Below are positions 28,701-36,521 of a stretch of DNA of 64,000 nt, one piece after another. Both the position numbers and the translations under genes were made by a program. Below the pieces are notes generated by a model, which had not been told where the DNA came from, did no database searches, and was given only the letters and a program-made list of their open reading frames with translations. Where the stretch lies: assembly GCA_019510435.1 (NCBI GenBank), contig JAEKKJ010000018.1, positions 124,001-188,000 on the forward strand, read 5' to 3'. The stretch comes from Caulobacterales bacterium (GTDB lineage: Bacteria; Pseudomonadota; Alphaproteobacteria; Caulobacterales; Caulobacteraceae). Numbering within the stretch: position 1 is the stretch's first letter; the number at the start of each line of letters is the position of its first letter.

Positions 28701-29624
28701 ATGCTGCGCTACATCGGCCGTCGCCTGTTGATCGCGGTCCCGACCCTGTTCCTGGTGATCACCGCCGCGTTCTTCATGATGCGCGCGGCCCCGGGCGGCC
28801 CGTTCGATTCGGACCGCAAGCTGCTGCCCGAGATCGAGGCCAATGTCCTGGCCAAGTACGGCCTCAACAAGCCGCTGGGCGCCCAGTACCTGGACTACCT
28901 GGTCGGCGTCGCCCACGGCGACCTCGGGCCGTCCCTGAAATACCGCGACAAGACCGTGCTGGAGATCCTCAAGCAGAACTACCCGGTCTCTCTGAAGCTG
29001 GGCCTCTCGGCCATGCTGGTCGCGACGGTGGTAGGCGTCAGCCTCGGGGTCGCGGCGGCCCTGCGCCAGAACCGGATGGTCGACAACCTGGTCATGGCGA
29101 TCGCCATCCTCGGGGTCTGCATCCCCACCTTCGTCACCGCGCCCCTGCTCGTCCTGGCCATCGCCTCCAAGCTGGGCTGGCTGCCCACCGCGGGCTGGAA
29201 CGATGGGGCGCTGCCCAACCTGGTGCTGCCGGTGACGGTGCTGGCCCTGCCGCAGATCGCGGTGATCTCGCGGCTGACCCGGGCGGGCATGATCGAGGTG
29301 CTGCGCTCCAACTACATCCGCACGGCGCGGGCCAAGGGCCTGCCGGAGGGCGTGATCGTGCGCCGCCATGCCCTGCGCGCCGCCATCCTGCCGCTGGTCA
29401 GCTACCTGGGCCCCGCCTGCGCCGGCCTGATCACCGGCTCGCTGGTGGTGGAGCGGATCTTCAACCTGCCGGGCCTGGGCAAGTTCTTCGTGATCAGCGC
29501 CCTGCAGCGGGACTACACCGTCGTGATGGGCATGGTGATCGTCTATGCGGCGCTGATCCTGCTGCTGAACCTGCTGTCTGACCTGCTGCAGGCCGTGCTC
29601 GACCCGCGGGTGAGGCTGGCGTGA
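28701..29624 (+). CDS. Peptide-type ABC transporter permease (OppB/DppB family)
   Basis: 307 aa with six membrane helices. LRYIGRRLLIAVPTLFLVI is the standard first helix, and the EAA loop reads YIRTARAKGLPEGVIVRRH near residue 205. VERIFNLPGLG and the DPRVRL end are family hallmarks. It imports peptides or similar ligands with a partner permease. The next gene (OppC type) overlaps by 4 bp. No ATPase or binding-protein gene is in the cluster. Confidence 0.93.
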   Translation: MLRYIGRRLLIAVPTLFLVITAAFFMMRAAPGGPFDSDRKLLPEIEANVLAKYGLNKPLGAQYLDYLVGVAHGDLGPSLKYRDKTVLEILKQNYPVSLKLGLSAMLVATVVGVSLGVAAALRQNRMVDNLVMAIAILGVCIPTFVTAPLLVLAIASKLGWLPTAGWNDGALPNLVLPVTVLALPQIAVISRLTRAGMIEVLRSNYIRTARAKGLPEGVIVRRHALRAAILPLVSYLGPACAGLITGSLVVERIFNLPGLGKFFVISALQRDYTVVMGMVIVYAALILLLNLLSDLLQAVLDPRVRLA

Positions 29625-30505
29625 GCGCGATGGGAACCAGCACCACGGCCCAGCCGCCCCGGGGCCGCAGCCTCTGGGACGACGCCCGGGCCCGGCTGCT
29701 CCGCAACCGCGCGGCGGTGGCGAGCGCCTGGGTGCTGGCCGCCCTGGTGCTGGCGGCCGTGATCGGCCCCTGGCTGCTGCCCTTCGGCTACGACCAGGTG
29801 GACAAGCAGGCCGTCTGGCTGCCGCCGCTGGCCGGCGGGCGCCTGCTGGGCTGCGACGCGCTGGGCCGCGACCTCCTGGCCCGGCTGCTGGTGGGCTTGC
29901 GGGTCTCGCTGGCCATCGGGGCGGTGGCCACGACCGTCTCCCTGGTGATCGGCGTGGCCTGGGGCGCCACGGCCGGCTATCTCGGCGGCAAGGTCGACGA
30001 GCTGATGATGCGCCTGGTGGACGTGCTCTATTCGCTGCCCTTCATCTTCTTCGTGATCCTGCTGATGGTGGCCTTCGGCTCCAACATCGTGCTGATCTTC
30101 GTGGCCATCGGGGCGGTGGAGTGGCTGACCATGAGCCGGATCGTGCGCGGCCAGACCCTGACCCTGAAGCACCGCGAGTTCGTCGAGGCCGCCCGCGCCG
30201 CGGGCCTTGGGCGAACGGCGATCGTCGCGCGGCATATCGTCCCGAACCTCATGGGACCCGTCGCGGTCTACGTGACCTTGACGATACCGGCGGTCATTCT
30301 GGCGGAGAGCTTCCTGAGCTTCCTGGGGCTGGGCGTGCAGCCGCCGATGGCGTCGCTGGGCGTGCTGATTGCGCAGGGGGCCCAGGACATGGAGCTCGCG
30401 CCGTGGCTGCTCGTGTTCCCGTCGCTGGTGATGGTGGTGACCCTGATGTGCTTCAACTTCCTTGGCGACGGCCTGCGCGACGCCATCGACCCGAAGGACC
30501 GGTGA
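29621..30505 (+). CDS. Peptide-type ABC transporter permease (OppC/DppC family)
   Basis: 294 aa. GCDALGRDLLARLLVG and RVSLAIGAVA are typical OppC motifs. The EAA loop is HREFVEAARAAGLGRTAIVARH, and FLGLGVQPPMASLG and the end NFLGDGLRDAIDPK complete the family pattern. GTG start overlapping the OppB gene. The stop overlaps the ATG of the TPR-hydroxylase gene by one base (TGATG), which ties transport and modification genes into one transcript. Confidence 0.93.
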   Translation: MSAMGTSTTAQPPRGRSLWDDARARLLRNRAAVASAWVLAALVLAAVIGPWLLPFGYDQVDKQAVWLPPLAGGRLLGCDALGRDLLARLLVGLRVSLAIGAVATTVSLVIGVAWGATAGYLGGKVDELMMRLVDVLYSLPFIFFVILLMVAFGSNIVLIFVAIGAVEWLTMSRIVRGQTLTLKHREFVEAARAAGLGRTAIVARHIVPNLMGPVAVYVTLTIPAVILAESFLSFLGLGVQPPMASLGVLIAQGAQDMELAPWLLVFPSLVMVVTLMCFNFLGDGLRDAIDPKDR

Positions 30506-31683
30506 TGACCGACCTCGGCCAGGACACCTCGCCCGAGCAGCTGATGGCCGATGCGGCGGCGGCGATCCGGCGCGGCGACGCCAACGCCGCCCTGCGCTGC
30601 GTGCTGCAGGCCGAGCGCGGCTCGCCGTTCGACCCGCATGTGAAGATGCAGAAGGCGCTGGTCCACCGGATGAGCGGCGCCCTGCCGGCCGCCCTGGCGG
30701 CCCTGGACGAGGCGCTGGCGCTGGATCCCTACAACTTCATGGCCCTGCTCTCGAAGGGCGCGATCATCGAGAAGCTGTCGGGCGCGCGGGTGGCGGCCCG
30801 CACCTACGAGAACGCCCTGAAGCTGGCGCCGGAAGAGGGCAACCTGCCGCCCAACCTGAAGAGCCCGCTGGCTCATGCGCGCCAGGTGGTGGAGCAGACG
30901 CGCCAGGCGCTCCTGGACCACCTCGCCCGCAGCGTCGGCCCCGTGGAGGCGGCCGGCGGCGAGCTGGCCCAGAAGCGGCTGGAGGAGGCCATCGGCGTCT
31001 ATGCGGGGGTGCGCAAGGTCTACCAGCACGAGCCCCTGCTGCTGCATTACCCGCGCCTGCCGGCGATCCCGTTCTATCCGCGCGAGCTGTTCCCCTGGCT
31101 GCCGCAGCTGGAGGCCGCCACCGGGACCATCCAGGCCGAGCTGACGGCGGCGCTCGCCACGCAGATGGACGCCTTCTCGCCCTACATCCAGTTCCCGCCG
31201 GACGCGCCGGTGAACCAGTGGGGCGAGCTGAACCATTCCCGCCGCTGGAGCTCGCTGTTCCTCTGGAAGGACGGCACGCGCAACGACGCGGTGTGCGACG
31301 CCTGCCCGCAGACCGCGGCCCTGCTGGATCGGCTGCCCATGGCCCAGCAGCCGGGCTTTGCGCCCACCGCCATGTTCTCGGCCCTGGACGCCCGCACCCG
31401 GATCCCGCCGCACACCGGCTCCACCAATGTACGCCTGCTCTGCCACCTGCCGCTGGTGTTGCCGGGGCCCGCGGCCTTCCGGGTTGGCAACGAGACGCGC
31501 AGCTGGCGGATGGGCGAGGCCTGGGTGTTCGACGACACCATCGAGCACGAGGCCTGGAACGACGCCGACGAGCTGCGGGTCATCCTGATCTTCGACGTCT
31601 GGAACCCCTACCTGGAGCCCGGCGAGCGCGAGCGCATCAACGCCATGATGGCGGCGCGGAACGCGTTCTACGGCGGCGGCTAG
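30505..31683 (+). CDS. TPR-containing aspartyl/asparaginyl beta-hydroxylase
   Basis: 392 aa. Residues 12-110 hold TPR-like repeats (MADAAAAIRRGDANAALRCV, AALAALDEALALDPYNFMAL). The C-terminal 200 residues are an Asp/Asn hydroxylase domain of the LpxO/BlsE class: iron ligand His303 in IPPHTGSTN, the 2-oxoglutarate region VRLLCHLPLVLPGPAAFRVG, and second His348 in DDTIEHEAWN. It should hydroxylate aspartyl residues or a lipid or peptide in the cytoplasm. It is coupled to the permease genes. Confidence 0.88.
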   Translation: MTDLGQDTSPEQLMADAAAAIRRGDANAALRCVLQAERGSPFDPHVKMQKALVHRMSGALPAALAALDEALALDPYNFMALLSKGAIIEKLSGARVAARTYENALKLAPEEGNLPPNLKSPLAHARQVVEQTRQALLDHLARSVGPVEAAGGELAQKRLEEAIGVYAGVRKVYQHEPLLLHYPRLPAIPFYPRELFPWLPQLEAATGTIQAELTAALATQMDAFSPYIQFPPDAPVNQWGELNHSRRWSSLFLWKDGTRNDAVCDACPQTAALLDRLPMAQQPGFAPTAMFSALDARTRIPPHTGSTNVRLLCHLPLVLPGPAAFRVGNETRSWRMGEAWVFDDTIEHEAWNDADELRVILIFDVWNPYLEPGERERINAMMAARNAFYGGG

Positions 31684-31689
31684 TTCGTA

Positions 31690-31711
31690 CCTCCCCGCGA
31701 AGCGGGGGAGG
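31690..31711. terminator. Hairpin between convergent genes
   Basis: CCTCCCCGC (31690-31698), loop gaa, GCGGGGGAGG (31702-31711) with one bulged G. It lies just after the hydroxylase stop and before the end of the convergent periplasmic-protein gene. There is no T run, so its efficiency is uncertain. Confidence 0.5.
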
Positions 31712-31724
31712 CAGAGTTCACGCC

Positions 31725-32264
31725 CTACTCCACGCGGTGGGCGCGGAAGGAGCCCTGGTTGTCGACGCTCATCAGGTAGCTGCCCAGGGCCGCCTTGCGG
31801 ATCTTCACCGGCATGCCGGGCTTGGGGGTCTTGAAGAGCTCGTTGGCGTCGACCTGGGCCCAGACCGCGCCGTCCTCCAGCTTCAGGATCCAGTGGCCCG
31901 CGCCGTCCTGGCGGGCGGAGGCCACGACGCCGGTGGCGTTCTCGACCTCCTCCTTGCTCTCGCCCTTCTCGAAGATGGAGATCGAGGGGAGGGTGAAGCC
32001 GAAGGCCTGGCGGCGCACCGCCTTGGCCTGTTCGCGGTCGACGACCACCACGTCGCCCTTGGCCTCGGCCTGGTCGAAGGCGGCGGCGGCCTGGTCGTAG
32101 CAGGCGAGGCGGGCCGCATCCTCGGTGATCTTGCGGCAATCGGTGAGCTTCTGGACGATGGCGGCGCGGCCGCCTTCCTTCGGCGCGGCCGCCGCCAGCG
32201 CGAAGGGGACGAAGGCCGCGGCGCCCAGCGCCAGTCCAAGGGTCCACCTGTTCCGGATCGCCAT
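31725..32264 (-). CDS. Secreted protein of a Cys-pair family, paralogue of the next gene
   Basis: 179 aa from the ATG at 32264. A signal peptide (LGLALGAAAFVPFALAAAA) is followed by a conserved block LTDCRKITEDAARLACYDQA with two Cys and Arg, then VDREQAKAVRRQAFGFTLPS and a C-terminal beta-rich domain. The same blocks appear in the upstream neighbour at 32346, so the two are tandem duplicates. The family is common in Caulobacterales and Sphingomonads; function unknown. The two Cys could form a disulfide. Confidence 0.75.
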   Translation of the reverse strand: MAIRNRWTLGLALGAAAFVPFALAAAAPKEGGRAAIVQKLTDCRKITEDAARLACYDQAAAAFDQAEAKGDVVVVDREQAKAVRRQAFGFTLPSISIFEKGESKEEVENATGVVASARQDGAGHWILKLEDGAVWAQVDANELFKTPKPGMPVKIRKAALGSYLMSVDNQGSFRAHRVE

Positions 32265-32345
32265 CACGCTCGGTCCCCGATTCACTGAGCCACCATTAAG
32301 CGGCGCATCGGGCGATACGCAACGGCCTGGCCATGGTCGGCGCGC

Positions 32346-32894
32346 TCAGCGGACCCGGCGCACCCGCACCCCGGCGTGGCCGTCGACGTCGAGGAAGTAG
32401 GCGCCCAGCAGCGAGGTCTTCACCTCCACCGGCATGCCGGCGCGCGGGGTGACCAGCAGCGGGTCGCTGTCCACCTGGGTCCAGGTCGCGCCGTCCTCCA
32501 GCTGGAAGGTCCAGCGGCCGCCACCGTCGCGTGAGGCGCCGGCCAGGCGTCCCGACACCCTGTCCAGCTTCTCGGCTCGTCCGCCGCGATCGAACAGGCT
32601 GAGCGAGGGCAGCTCGAAGCCGAACGCCTGGCGCCGCACGGCCTGCGCCTGCTCGCGATCGACCATGACGATGTCGCCGCGGGCCTCCGCGGCCTTCAGC
32701 TCCGCAGCGGCGGCCTCGTAGCAACCCAGACGTGCGTCCCGGTCGGAAACTTCTGCGCAGTTCGTCAGTTTCTCCAGCAGCCGGGAATGCCCCGCGGGCC
32801 GCGTCTGCGCCCCCGCCGCCCCGGCCCCCGTCGCCTCGCCGCCGAAGCCGGCCGCGAGCAAGATCGCGCACATAGCGGCGATGGATGAACGCAA
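32346..32894 (-). CDS. Secreted protein of a Cys-pair family, paralogue of the preceding gene
   Basis: 182 aa. Signal peptide MCAILLAAGFGG region, then LTNCAEVSDRDARLGCYEAA and VDREQAQAVRRQAFGFELPS, the same order and spacing as its neighbour at 31725. The C-terminal strand region includes WTFQLEDGATWTQVDSDPLL. The start at 32894 is a TTG; an ATG at 32873 is the alternative. It is divergent from the TonB receptor that begins at 33181, sharing the intergenic region. Function unknown. Confidence 0.72.
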   Translation of the reverse strand: MRSSIAAMCAILLAAGFGGEATGAGAAGAQTRPAGHSRLLEKLTNCAEVSDRDARLGCYEAAAAELKAAEARGDIVMVDREQAQAVRRQAFGFELPSLSLFDRGGRAEKLDRVSGRLAGASRDGGGRWTFQLEDGATWTQVDSDPLLVTPRAGMPVEVKTSLLGAYFLDVDGHAGVRVRRVR

Positions 32895-33064
32895 GTAGAT
32901 CGCTCCATAGTTTCGCCACGATTTGGCATCCCAGAAACATTACAGAGTCACGCTCGGTGAAAGCAAGCTTAGCCGTAGAATAAGGCCGAACGACGATCTT
33001 TGGAAATGATGTGGCGCGATTGCGACACTCACGTCTCAACATCATTATCACTTATGAATGCTCG

Positions 33065-33093
33065 TTGACCCTCTGGCGGCGGCTCCCGTAACT
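33065..33093 (+). promoter_or_regulatory. Candidate sigma-70-type promoter of the third TonB receptor
   Basis: TTGACC (33065-33070), 17 bp, GTAACT (33088-33093). The same two boxes with the same 17-bp spacing lie before the fourth receptor at 36400-36428, which supports them. A leader of roughly 80 nt follows to the GTG start. Confidence 0.6.
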
Positions 33094-33180
33094 CGCGCCA
33101 ACCGCGAGTTTATCGCTCCGGGTGCGTCTCATCTTGTGGGGCGGGCCGCTGCTTTCGCGCGCCTGCTGGAGGATCCAAAC

Positions 33181-36100
33181 GTGACTTCGAACGCCCATCG
33201 GGATCGCCTCTTGGCGTCATCCATGTTCTGCGGGGCCGCCCTGGCGGTGGCCGCCGGCGCGCCGGCGCTGGCCCAGACCGCAACACCCAGCCAGCCCGCG
33301 GCGGCGGCCACCGGCGGTAGCGAGGTCGCCGAGATCGTGGTCACCGGCACGCGCATCCCGCAGCCGAACCTCAACAGCGTCAGCCCCGTGCAGGTGGTCG
33401 GCAGCCAGGAAGTGCTGCTGGGCGGCCGCCCGGCGACCATCGACATCCTGAACCAGCTGCCGCAGGTGACCCAGAACGCGTCCGTCGACCTCGGGCCGAC
33501 CTCAAACCCGCTGAGCGGACCGGGCGGTGTGGCCACCGTCGACCTGCGCGGCCTCGGCCCGCAGCGGACCCTGGTGCTGGTGGATGGCCGCCGCCTCGGC
33601 CTCGGCGACCCCAACACCGGCAACCCGAACCCGGCGCCCGACATCAACCAGGTGCCCTCGCAGCTGATCAACCGGGTGGAGGTGCTGACCGGCGGCGCCT
33701 CGGCGGTCTACGGCTCCGACGCCGTGGCCGGCGTGGTCAACTTCGTGATGAAGCACAACTTCGAGGGCGCCCAGATCGACGCCCAGTGGGGCGTCTACCA
33801 GCACAGCCAGCACAACGACCTGATGCAGGGGCTGGCCAACGCCAAGAACATCCACAATCCGGGCAGCGAGTGGGACGGCAAGTCCCGCGACCTCAGCCTG
33901 CTGTTCGGCATGAACGCGCCCGACAACAAGGGCAACATCACCGCCTACTTCACCTATCACGACCAGGACCCGGTGACGGACGCGCACCGTGACTATGCGG
34001 CCTGTCAGCTGAACGTCGACCCCAACCCGCGCTGTGCGGGCTCGTCGAACTCGAACATCTTCTACCTGGCGAGCGGGGCGCCCTTCACCATCGGCGGCCA
34101 GTCCGCGGACGCGGGCGCCGTGCTCGGCAACCAGTTCGTGCCCTACGGCACGCCCGGCACCTCCCCGCCGGCGGAGTACAACTCCAACAACCTCGAATAC
34201 CTGATCCAGCAGAGCACCCGCTACACCGCGGGCTTCTTCGCCAACTACCAGATCAACGACCACGTCGAGCTCTACTCCGACTTCAACTTCATGAATGACC
34301 GCACGAACGTGCAGATCGCGCCCAGCGCCCTGTTCCAGGGGAGCGGCGCGCAGCCGTCCGGCGGCTTCCTGGTGAACTGCAACAACCCGTTCCTGAGCGC
34401 CCAGCAGCAGGGCGTGCTGGGCTGCTCGGCGGGCGACATCGCCTCGGGCGCCACGCGCGACCTCTACATCGGCCGACGCAACGTCGAGGGCGGGCCGCGC
34501 AACTCGTTCTACGAGCACACCAACTACCGCGTCGTCGGCGGCGCCCGCGGCACGATCACCGGACCGTGGAAGTACGATGTCTACGGGTCGTACTACCGCA
34601 CGACCCTGGCCTCGGCGGTGCAGAACTACCTCAGCATCGCCGGCATCCAGGACGCCCTGCTGGTCGGCGGGACGGCGGCCAATCCGGTCTGCCTCTCCGG
34701 CCGCGCCGGCTGCGTGCCGTACAACATCTTCCAGGACAATGGCGTGACCTCGGCCGCGGCGCAGTCCCTGGCCGAGCTCGGCACCTCGCGCGGGACCACC
34801 ACCGAGCGGATCTTCGAGGCCGACGTCACCGGCGACCTCAGCAGCTACGGCATCAAGTCGCCGTGGGCGCGTGACGGCGTCGGCGTCGCCTTCGGCGTCA
34901 CCCAGCGCCGCGACCACCTGGAGTTCGCCCCGGACGTGGCCGAGGAGAGCGGCGACCTGTCCGGCTCGGGCGGCGCCTCGGTGCGGGTGAACAACAGCCT
35001 GCGCGCGGCCGAAGTCTACGGCGAGGTGCGGGTCCCGCTGGTGCAGGACATGCCCTTCGCCCGCGACGTGCTGTTCGAGGGTGGCTACCGCTATTCCGAC
35101 TACTCCACCGGCATCCAGGCCAAGACCTGGAAGGTGGGCCTGCAGTGGTCGCCGATCGAGGACATCCGCTTCCGCGGCTCGTTCAACCGCGCCATCCGCG
35201 CCCCGAACATCCTGGAGCTCTACTCGCCGCAGACGGTGACCAACACCAGCCAGGTGTCGGAGGACCCCTGCGCGGCCAATGCGGTGAATCCCGCGTCTCC
35301 CGCCGCCTGCCTCAACACCGGCATCACCGCGGCCCAGTACGGGGTGATCCCGCAGTGCCCGGCCCAGCAGTGCGCCGTGCTCACGGGCGGCAACCCCGCC
35401 CTGCAGCCGGAGCGGGCCAACACCTTCACGGTCGGCTTCACCACCCGGCCGCACTGGGTGCGTGGCCTGACGGCCAGCATCGACTACTTCCACATCGACC
35501 TGAAGGACGAGATCGGCTCGATCCCGCTGGGCGTCGTGCTGCAGCGGTGCCTGGACACCGGCGCGCAGAATTTCTGCAGCCAGATCGTCCGCAACCCGGT
35601 GAACGGCACCCTGTTCGGCACCAGCCAGGCGGCCGGCGGCTACATCAACGGGACGGGTGTCAACATCGGCCAGGCCGTCACCTCCGGCGTCGACGTGCAG
35701 GCGTCCTACAACCTGCCGCTCGCGGACTGGGGGATCGACAACTGGGGCGGGCTCTCGTTCGAGCTGACCGGCTCCTACCTCCTGAAGGCGTCGACCGTGC
35801 CGCTGCCGGGCGATCCGTCCTACGACTGCGCGGGCCTGTTCGGGCCGCAGTGCGGCTCGACGGTGAACCCGCGCTGGCGCCACACCCTGCGAGTGAACTG
35901 GACCACGCCGTGGCATGACCTGCTGCTGTCCGCCGCCTGGCGCTACATCGGCGAGTCCAAGTACGAGGTGGACACCAACGAGCCCAGCATCGGCAAGGGC
36001 AGGACCAACGCGTTCAACCACACCTTGCCGGAGCGCAGCTACATCGACCTGGCCGGCCTGTGGAAGGTCAACGACATGTTCAGCCTCCGCGCGGGCGTGA

Positions 36101-36228
36101 ACAACGTGTTCGACCAGGATCCGCCGCTGATCAATTCGGCGATCGTCGGCTCGGGCCTGCCCAATACCTACCCCACCTACGACCTCCTGGGCCGCAAGGT
36201 GTTCGTCGGCTTCACGGCGAACTTCTAG
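33181..36228 (+). CDS. TonB-dependent receptor, CirA-like large type
   Basis: 1015 aa from a GTG that has GGAGGA at good spacing; the frame extends further upstream but that part is the conserved leader. Signal peptide ends near PALA (about 31). The TonB box is AEIVVTGTRIPQPN, and the plug carries VDLRGLGPQRTLVLVDGRR and VEVLTGGASAVYGSDAVAGV. The barrel ends in KVFVGFTANF. This is the iron-independent carbohydrate/peptide-type receptor class of Caulobacterales (TIGR01782-like). Paralogous to the next gene. Confidence 0.93.
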   Translation: MTSNAHRDRLLASSMFCGAALAVAAGAPALAQTATPSQPAAAATGGSEVAEIVVTGTRIPQPNLNSVSPVQVVGSQEVLLGGRPATIDILNQLPQVTQNASVDLGPTSNPLSGPGGVATVDLRGLGPQRTLVLVDGRRLGLGDPNTGNPNPAPDINQVPSQLINRVEVLTGGASAVYGSDAVAGVVNFVMKHNFEGAQIDAQWGVYQHSQHNDLMQGLANAKNIHNPGSEWDGKSRDLSLLFGMNAPDNKGNITAYFTYHDQDPVTDAHRDYAACQLNVDPNPRCAGSSNSNIFYLASGAPFTIGGQSADAGAVLGNQFVPYGTPGTSPPAEYNSNNLEYLIQQSTRYTAGFFANYQINDHVELYSDFNFMNDRTNVQIAPSALFQGSGAQPSGGFLVNCNNPFLSAQQQGVLGCSAGDIASGATRDLYIGRRNVEGGPRNSFYEHTNYRVVGGARGTITGPWKYDVYGSYYRTTLASAVQNYLSIAGIQDALLVGGTAANPVCLSGRAGCVPYNIFQDNGVTSAAAQSLAELGTSRGTTTERIFEADVTGDLSSYGIKSPWARDGVGVAFGVTQRRDHLEFAPDVAEESGDLSGSGGASVRVNNSLRAAEVYGEVRVPLVQDMPFARDVLFEGGYRYSDYSTGIQAKTWKVGLQWSPIEDIRFRGSFNRAIRAPNILELYSPQTVTNTSQVSEDPCAANAVNPASPAACLNTGITAAQYGVIPQCPAQQCAVLTGGNPALQPERANTFTVGFTTRPHWVRGLTASIDYFHIDLKDEIGSIPLGVVLQRCLDTGAQNFCSQIVRNPVNGTLFGTSQAAGGYINGTGVNIGQAVTSGVDVQASYNLPLADWGIDNWGGLSFELTGSYLLKASTVPLPGDPSYDCAGLFGPQCGSTVNPRWRHTLRVNWTTPWHDLLLSAAWRYIGESKYEVDTNEPSIGKGRTNAFNHTLPERSYIDLAGLWKVNDMFSLRAGVNNVFDQDPPLINSAIVGSGLPNTYPTYDLLGRKVFVGFTANF

Positions 36229-36313
36229 GGGCTCTCGGCAAGGGGACCGGCCGGGCGGCGCATGCCATCCGGCCGGCCTCCGCGCCGGCGTGACATCGCG
36301 ATCCTAGACCAAT

Positions 36314-36334
36314 CCTTCCCGCAAACCGGGAAGG
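36314..36334 (+). terminator. Hairpin after the third TonB receptor
   Basis: CCTTCCCG (36314-36321), loop caaac, CGGGAAGG (36327-36334). It lies 85 bp beyond the receptor stop and upstream of the next receptor's promoter. There is no clear T run, so it is a weak or Rho-assisted terminator. Confidence 0.5.
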
Positions 36335-36399
36335 GCCGGCAATCTGTGACCAGAATGCGACAGGTGGGCGCCCGAAACATTGCCGATCGCTAATGTTCG

Positions 36400-36428
36400 T
36401 TGACCGCTCAAGTCGGACCCTCGTAACT
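36400..36428 (+). promoter_or_regulatory. Candidate sigma-70-type promoter of the fourth TonB receptor
   Basis: TTGACC (36400-36405), 17 bp, GTAACT (36423-36428). Identical boxes and spacing occur upstream of the third receptor. Further shared blocks TTGTGGGG (36472-36479) and GCTGGAGGATCC (36505-36516) lie in the transcribed leader. Confidence 0.6.
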
Positions 36429-36521
36429 CCGCCGTAACCGGGGACGGTCTGTCCCTGGGACCGATCTCTTTTTGTGGGGAGCGGCTGCCCTTCGAGGCAG
36501 GACCGCTGGAGGATCCTGACC

